Assembly (NCBI RefSeq): GCF_002236105.1
Contig: NZ_NIWU01000001.1
Coordinates: forward strand, 434,001-498,000
Length of the DNA: 64,000 nt
From: Pseudomonas umsongensis
GTDB lineage: Bacteria > Pseudomonadota > Gammaproteobacteria > Pseudomonadales > Pseudomonadaceae
Direction: 5' to 3'
In this document: positions 59,540 to 64,000 of the stretch, piece after piece
How positions within the stretch are numbered: position 1 is the first letter of the stretch
How the letters are laid out: the number at the start of each line of letters is the position of its first letter
Notes under the pieces: model-generated
Databases searched by the model: none
The model's input: only the letters and a program-made list of their open reading frames with translations
What the model was told of the DNA's origin: nothing
Made by a program: the position numbers and the translations under genes

Positions 59540-60076
59540 TCAGCTCTGGCAGAACCGGATCCGGTTGCCGAACGGATCGTAGACTTCCAGGACTTGCCCC
59601 CAGCCCTGCTGGACAATATCCGGACGTCCATAGCCGTAGCGCTTGGCAAGTAACTCATCGCGAAGCAGTTCGATATTGTTCATCGGCACAAACACCGTCG
59701 AGCCCGGGCTGGCGTCGCCATGATGTTCGGAAAGGTGCAGTTGCAGGCCGTTGCGGCTGATGCCCAGATACAGTGGCAGGTCGGCTTCGAACCGGTGTTC
59801 GAATTCGATGCTGAAGCCCAGGAAATCGAGATAGAACTCACGGGCCTTGGCTTCGTCGAACATACGCAATATGGGAATGGGTCTGTCGAATGTAACTGTG
59901 GATACGGGCTGGGTGGCTGTGGGGGGAAGCATCGCAGACGCAGTGTTCCAGTCCTTGTAGCCCAGTTGCTGCGCGACCAGTTCCAACGCGGTGGAGTGAG
60001 ACAGGCCCTGATTGCGTTCCTCCAGCGAGGCGCGCAACTGTTTGGCCATTTGTTTGGCTTGCTCGATTGAAAACAT
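59540..60076 (-). CDS. Glyoxalase/bleomycin-resistance (VOC) fold protein with N-terminal helical domain
   Basis: The 178-residue protein has an N-terminal helical domain of about 55 residues (IEQAKQMAKQLRASLEERNQGLSHSTALELVAQQLGYKDWNTA), common in glyoxalase superfamily proteins, then a VOC fold (PILRMFDEAKAREFYLDFLGFSIEFEHRFE, LQLHLSEHHGD, and the C-terminal VYDPFGNRIRFCQ). Such proteins bind and inactivate drugs or act as metal-dependent isomerases. AGGAG is five bases before the chosen ATG at 60076. Substrate unknown. Confidence 0.85.
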   Translation of the reverse strand: MFSIEQAKQMAKQLRASLEERNQGLSHSTALELVAQQLGYKDWNTASAMLPPTATQPVSTVTFDRPIPILRMFDEAKAREFYLDFLGFSIEFEHRFEADLPLYLGISRNGLQLHLSEHHGDASPGSTVFVPMNNIELLRDELLAKRYGYGRPDIVQQGWGQVLEVYDPFGNRIRFCQS

Positions 60077-60258
60077 CATTGCTCCTGTAGCCGAGATGCC
60101 TTGGTGCTCGCGTTGCCAAACCTCGACCGTCAAGAGATACGACAGGGTTCGCACGAAAAAGCGATGCTTTCACCTTTCCCATCGGGAGCGAGCGGCGGGC
60201 AGCATTGGCCCGGTGCCGATGGTACATAGCCGCTCCTGTGACGGGAAGACCCGCGCCC

Positions 60259-60338
60259 GTGTATCGCTGTGTATCCAGCCCCCTCGAACGCAGACTGGCT
60301 TACAAATGCCCCTGCAACCGGATACATCCGGGATACAC
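60259..60338. promoter_or_regulatory. Repeated GTGTATC / GGATACA half-sites
   Basis: GTGTATC occurs at 60259 and 60269, and the inverse GGATACA at 60320 and 60331, giving two tandem pairs facing each other across about 45 bp, 120-200 bp before the EGKCG-protein gene. The arrangement suggests a regulator binding at two places with looping. The rest of the 60077-60456 gap shows nothing else. Confidence 0.4.
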
Positions 60339-60456
60339 GGTTGCCGTCAAATAGCCCTGCCTTAGCGAGAAAGCAACCGCGCCTCGCACCACGGCTTATC
60401 GCCCTTTTGGCAATGACCCATGCGGCTCGACCGCCCACAGTATCCGGAGAATCACC

Positions 60457-60933
60457 ATGTCCCGTATGTCAAACAAATCCCGTATTGGCCTGATCGCTGT
60501 TGCACTGGCCGGCAGCCTCAACCTCGCTTCGAACGCCTTTGCCGCAGACGCGCTGCCTCAGGGGTATCAACTGGCCTCGGCGGAAAAAACCAGTGAAGGC
60601 AAATGTGGCGAAGGCAAGTGTGGCGAAGGCAAGTGTGGCGCTGAAGAAGCCGGCGCCAAAGTGACCAAGGCCGGCGAAGGCAAGTGCGGTGAAGGCAAGT
60701 GCGGCGATGCTTCGTTCGCCCGTACCGACACCGACCACGACGGCCGCGTTTCGCTCAAGGAACTGCTGACCGTTGCCCCGCAGGGCGGCGAGGAGTTCAA
60801 GGCCATGGACACCAACAACGACGGTTTCCTCTCCGAAGGCGAAGTCTACAAATTCCGCACAAACCAGTTCACCTCCAATGGCAAGAAAGTGCCTACGGAG
60901 TTGTTTACCCAGATGAGCAAGGCCAAGAGCTGA
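60457..60933 (+). CDS. Secreted EGKCG-repeat protein with two EF-hands (HvfA-like metallophore candidate)
   Basis: The 158-residue protein has a signal peptide (about 1-29, ending NAFA), five EGKCG motifs (47-51, 52-56, 57-61, 74-78, 79-83) and two canonical EF-hand loops (DTDHDGRVSLKE at 91-102 and DTNNDGFLSEGE at 118-129). EGKCG repeats are the hallmark of HvfA-type peptides, whose cysteines are modified by a DUF692 (MNIO) enzyme to bind copper. No DUF692 or DUF2063 gene lies in this window, so the modifying enzyme would act from elsewhere. The EF-hands suggest calcium binding. CGGAGAA precedes the ATG. Confidence 0.8.
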   Translation: MSRMSNKSRIGLIAVALAGSLNLASNAFAADALPQGYQLASAEKTSEGKCGEGKCGEGKCGAEEAGAKVTKAGEGKCGEGKCGDASFARTDTDHDGRVSLKELLTVAPQGGEEFKAMDTNNDGFLSEGEVYKFRTNQFTSNGKKVPTELFTQMSKAKS

Positions 60934-60954
60934 TTGGGAGTTGCATCGGTCAAT

Positions 60955-60986
60955 AACCTCCCTGGGATTTTCCTGGGGAGGTTTCT
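60955..60986 (+). terminator. Hairpin after the EGKCG-protein gene
   Basis: AACCTCCC and GGGAGGTT form an 8-bp stem around a loop of about 13 bases, followed by TCTGTG. It lies 22 bp after the stop codon. The T-run is weak. Confidence 0.6.
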
Positions 60987-61152
60987 GTGTACAGATCCAT
61001 TGCTGCTGTAACGGCGGCTTGTGGTTTCGTCCATGCGGTGCGTCACTTGGACAAAGCCTGTATGAGTGAGGCTTGCCCGCGAAGGCGACCTGACAGCCGA
61101 CCTGACTTTTACGGGGGCACCTGGATCCCCTGTGGGAGCCAGCCTGCTGGCG
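60987..61152. repeat. Partial copy of the long intergenic repeat
   Basis: A decayed copy begins GTACAGATCCATTGCTGCTG and carries GTAACGGCGGCTT and the tail CGACCTGACAGCCGACCTGAC plus a REP-like GTGGGAGCCAGCCTGCTGGCGA. It precedes three fuller tandem copies. Confidence 0.7.
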
Positions 61153-62640
61153 ATTGATCGTTCCCACGAGCAGCAAAGGAATGCCGCCAGGGACGCTCCG
61201 CATTCCGCTGACGACGCATTAATTGAGTCGTGCGCAACGGTGATGCGAAGCGTCACAGCAAGTTATGTGTGCGATTTATTGTCGGAGTACATATCCATTG
61301 CTGCGGTAACGGCGGCTTATGGTTTCGCTTTTACAGCGACTCCCTTTTTCAAACGCCAAAAAGGAAGCAAAAGGCTTTGCCCCACCACTCGGTGCCTCGC
61401 TTGGGCTCGGCATGCCCTCACTCCGGCATTGCTCCGTGGGTCGCCGCGATGGGCCATCCATGGCCCAGCGCGGCTAAACCGGCGTCCTGCCGGTTTCCCC
61501 ACTGCGCAATGCCTGCGTTCGGCCATCGTGGTTGACGGGGCGCTCGCGATCAACAGCAAAGCGAGGCGGCCTTAAAGCCGACCTGACTGTTACGGGTGAA
61601 CCTGGATCCCCTGTAGAGCGAGCATGCTCCGGGCGGCGTTCCGTCGATTGATCGTTCCCACGCTCTGCGTGGGAATGCCGCCAGGGACGCTCCGCGTTCC
61701 GCTGACGACGCATTAATTGAGCCGTGCGCAACGGTGATGCGAAGCGTCACAGCAAGCTATGTGTGAGATTTATTGTCGGAGTACATATCCATTGCCGCGG
61801 TAACGGCGGCTTATGGTTTCGCTTTTACAGCGACTCCCTTTTTCAAACGCCGGAGTGCCGGCCCAGCAAAAAGGAAGCAAAAGGCTGTGCCCCACCACTC
61901 GGTGCCTCGCTTGGGCTCGGCATGCCCTCTCTCCGGCATTGCTCCATGGGTCGCCGCGATGGGCCGTCCCTGGCCCAGCGCGGCTAAACCGGCGTCCTGC
62001 CGGTTTCCCCACTGCGCAATGCCTGCGTTCGGCCATCGTGGTTAACGGGGCGCTCGCGATCAACAGCAAAGCGAGCCGGCCTTAAAGCCGACCTGACTTT
62101 GACAGGTGTACCTCGATCCCCTGTAGGAGCGAGCATGCTCCGGGCGGCGTTCCGTCGATTGATCGTTCCCACGCTCTGCGTGGGAATGCCGCCAGGGACG
62201 CTCCGCGTTCCGCTGACGACGCATTAATTGAGCCGTGCGCAACGGTGATGCGAAGCGTCACAGCAAGCTATGTGTGAGATTTATTGTCGGAGTACATATC
62301 CATTGCTGCGGTAACGGCGGCTTATGGTTTCGCTTTTACAGCGACTCCCTTTTTCAAACGCCGGAGTGCCGGCCCAGCAAAAAGGAAGCAAAAGGCTTTG
62401 CCCCACCACTCGGTGCCTCGCTTGGGCTCGGCATGCCAGAACGAAGGCATGGCTCCGTGGGTCGCCGCGATGGGCCATCCTTGGCCCAGCGCGGCTAAAC
62501 CGGCGTCCTGCCGGTTTCCCCACTGCGCAATGCTGCTTCGGCCATCGTGGTTAACGGGGCGCTTGCGATCAACAGCAAAGCGAGGCGGCCTGACAGCCGA
62601 CCTGACTTTTACGGTTGTACTTGAATGTCGAAACCCTATA
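61153..62640. repeat. Three tandem copies of a ~500-bp intergenic repeat
   Basis: Copies begin with ATTGATCGTTCCCA at 61153, 61647 and 62158 (periods of 494 and 511 bp). Each has a module with GTTCCCACGCTCTGCGTGGG-type palindrome and GGGACGCTCCGC, then GAGTACATATCCATTGC, TTTTCAAACGCC, CGGTGCCTCGCTTGGGCTCGG, GGGTCGCCGCGATGGGCC, GGCTAAACCGGCGTCCTGCCGG and GCAAAGCGAGGCGGCC, ending with a REP-like unit. Small open frames appear on both strands in each copy, but they are tied to the repeat. No gene lies between 60934 and 62655. Confidence 0.9.
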
Positions 62641-62655
62641 GCTGCAGCGCGACCC

Positions 62656-63684
62656 TCACTCGAAGGCGCGCCGGTAGGCAAACAGACCAGGCATGCCGCC
62701 GGTCATCACAAACAGCAGATTGCTCCCCGCCCGGTAATCACCCCGGCGTACAGCCGCGAGCAGTCCGGCGAAAGCCTTGCCGCCGTAGACGGGATCGGTG
62801 AGCAAGCCTTCCTGGGACGCCAGCAGGCGTACCGCTTCGAGCATCGCTTCGGTCGGCGCGCCATAGGCATCGCCGCGTTGGCTGCCATCCACGCGAATCG
62901 AGTGGTCGGCCAGCGTCGTGGACCGGTCAAGCAGCTGCAGGACCTGTCGGGTTTTTTCCAGGGTCGTGGTCGCGGCCTGTTCCTCCGTCGCCAGCACCGA
63001 GTAGCCGAGGATTTGCGTCGAGGCACCAGCCAGGGTGACGCCGGCCAATAAACCTGAGTGCGTGCCAGCGCTGCCATTGGGCACGATGATTTGCTCGAAA
63101 TGCATATCCAGCGCCTCCGCCTGGCGCAGGATCTCGCCTGCGCAGGCGGCATAACCCAGGCTGCCCCGAGGGCTGGACCCGCCGAGGGGCATCACGAAGG
63201 GCCTCTTGCCTTGGCCCTTGAGCGTGTCGACCAACTGCGTCGCGTAGGCATCGGGCAAGACACCCCGAGCCAGCCGATGGACCTTCGCGCCAAACAAGGC
63301 ATCCAGCAGCACATTGCCGTTGTGGCAAAAGTCGTCATCGGTGCGCACGGCCGAGGGTGTCAGGATCAGCTCGCAGGCGAGGCCATGACGGGCCGCCACG
63401 GCCGCGGTCAGTCGTGCGTGATTGGATTGCAAACCGCCCCAGGTCACCAGTGTGTCGGCGCCTTCGGCCAAGGCTTCGCCGAGCAGGAACTCCAGTTTGC
63501 GCAGTTTGTTGCCACCGCCGCCAAGACCGGTCAGGTCGTCGCGCTTGACGTAGAGCTGACAGCCATTGAGTTCGGGCAAGTCGCTCAAGCGGGACAGCTT
63601 CTGGATCGGCGTCGGGCCTTCGAGCAGGGCCACCCGTGGGTAGGCGGCCAGCGCGGCATCAAGATGATTCAAGTCGTTGGGCAT
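62656..63684 (-). CDS. dcyD: D-cysteine desulfhydrase / ACC-deaminase-family PLP enzyme
   Basis: The 342-residue fold-type II PLP enzyme has PTPIQKLSRLSDLPELNGCQLYVKRDDLTG, the PLP lysine in GGGGNKLRKLEFLLGEAL, TWGGLQSNHARLTAAVAARHG, and the phosphate-binding VPNGSAGTHSGLLAG. This matches DcyD, which breaks D-cysteine into pyruvate, ammonia and sulfide; some relatives act on ACC. The start at 63684 (MPNDLNHLD) has a weak ribosome site; a frame to 63729 is also open. It faces the MFS gene across about 220 bp. Confidence 0.9.
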   Translation of the reverse strand: MPNDLNHLDAALAAYPRVALLEGPTPIQKLSRLSDLPELNGCQLYVKRDDLTGLGGGGNKLRKLEFLLGEALAEGADTLVTWGGLQSNHARLTAAVAARHGLACELILTPSAVRTDDDFCHNGNVLLDALFGAKVHRLARGVLPDAYATQLVDTLKGQGKRPFVMPLGGSSPRGSLGYAACAGEILRQAEALDMHFEQIIVPNGSAGTHSGLLAGVTLAGASTQILGYSVLATEEQAATTTLEKTRQVLQLLDRSTTLADHSIRVDGSQRGDAYGAPTEAMLEAVRLLASQEGLLTDPVYGGKAFAGLLAAVRRGDYRAGSNLLFVMTGGMPGLFAYRRAFE

Positions 63685-63902
63685 GAAGGTTCGCTCGTGG
63701 AGTGAAGGAATTTGAACGCCATCGACCACTGTAAAAAGCTCTGGTTCGAAGATATACCACCGGCAAGGAATTACAGTTGATACACCGTGTAATGAATGCG
63801 TGCATCTCTAATACAGATGTCATCGATCTTGATAAATCGTTTCACGAGATATATTGACGCGAGATAAGGTCTGCCGCATTCGCCTGCGGAGTACCTGGTC
63901 CC

Positions 63903-64000
63903 ATGAATTATGCCGAGCGCAATCTTGCCTATTGGCGTCGCAACCTGGCTGTTTGTGTATTCGGCTCGTTCACCACATTGGTGAGCCTGAGCATGCTGTT
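63903..64000 (+). CDS. MFS multidrug-efflux-type transporter (N-terminal fragment)
   Basis: The gene runs off the right edge. The 32 visible codons read MNYAERNLAYWRRNLAVCVF and continue GSFTTLVSLSML, a basic N-terminus followed by the first membrane helix, resembling MdtG-type DHA1 pumps. GGAG lies 15 bases before the ATG, somewhat far. Identification is tentative because of the short length. Confidence 0.6.
   Translation, partial: MNYAERNLAYWRRNLAVCVFGSFTTLVSLSML

Noticed and set aside
61773..62045. Small frames repeated in each copy of the 61-62.6 kb repeat
   Set aside because: They recur on both strands wherever the element occurs, differ in length by indels and lack ribosome sites; I regard them as repeat by-products, like other REP-derived false genes in Pseudomonas.
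62284..63051. 255-codon frame spanning the last repeat copy and the dcyD 3' end
   Set aside because: Starts in repeat sequence and continues antisense to the PLP enzyme; the same start recurs in each repeat copy.

Overview
The window looks like a chromosomal segment of a fluorescent pseudomonad (Pseudomonas fluorescens group). The evidence is high GC, GTAGGAGCGAGC-type REP/BIME palindromes in many intergenic gaps, Pseudomonas-style catabolic operons and heavy investment in signalling. I saw no rRNA operon, transposase, prophage block or CRISPR array. One tRNA gene (Gln, anticodon TTG) is present. All functional calls come from reading motifs and context; no database search was run.

Layout. 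0-10 kb: the N-terminal end of an MFS carrier facing a GntR/FCD regulator, a TonB-dependent receptor, and a minus-strand amine module (glutamine-synthetase-like ligase, aldehyde dehydrogenase, Fe-type alcohol dehydrogenase, APC permease). 10-14 kb: a GFA-family zinc protein, a bile-acid/Na symporter homologue, tRNA-Gln and an MHS-type MFS carrier. 14-19 kb: a three-gene minus-strand operon headed by a 901-residue protein with M23-like and GH19-like domains, then a secreted protein and a membrane protein; it resembles a cell-wall-targeting effector with its immunity gene. 19.4-20.5 kb: a structured leader before a small DUF6124-like gene. 20-27 kb: a cluster of modifying enzymes (haem-oxygenase-like enzyme, two methyltransferases, cupin, acyl-CoA-dehydrogenase-like protein, PIG-L deacetylase, GT2 glycosyltransferase). 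27-31 kb: a DUF72 protein, a fosmidomycin-resistance-type MFS pump with a divergent AraC regulator, and a delta-60 repeat protein. 31-38 kb: purU-folD-soxBDAG, a heterotetrameric sarcosine-oxidase-type operon with its one-carbon partners. 38.5-41.7 kb: a second gamma-glutamylation module (FAD oxidase, XRE-cupin regulator, GS-like ligase). 42-47.3 kb: a secreted protein made of 13-residue repeats, then a Cache-sensor two-component pair facing cstA and its small partner gene. 47.3-48.2 kb and 61-62.6 kb: members of a long non-coding repeat family. 48-54 kb: a chemoreceptor, a diguanylate cyclase, a semialdehyde dehydrogenase and isochorismatase pair with an HxlR regulator. 54.7-58.4 kb: a same-strand block with a ToxR/ToxS-like membrane regulator pair, an AraC regulator, two related envelope proteins (one truncated), a 34-residue membrane peptide and an 86-residue secreted protein. 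58.7-64 kb: a lipoprotein, a glyoxalase-fold protein, an EGKCG-repeat/EF-hand secreted protein, a D-cysteine-desulfhydrase-like enzyme and the start of an MFS pump.

How the genes work together. Much of the window is nitrogenous-compound catabolism. Two separate GS-like ligase modules suggest gamma-glutamyl-protected breakdown of amines or amino alcohols. The sox operon handles N-methyl groups, with FolD and PurU disposing of the C1 unit. The best candidates for undescribed biology are the ToxRS-like/AraC envelope block (54.7-58.4 kb), the orphan EGKCG-EF-hand protein (60.5 kb), the PIG-L/NodS-like/GT2 cluster (23.8-26.8 kb), the M23+GH19 effector operon (13.9-19.1 kb), and the SD-sequestering leader at 19.5 kb.
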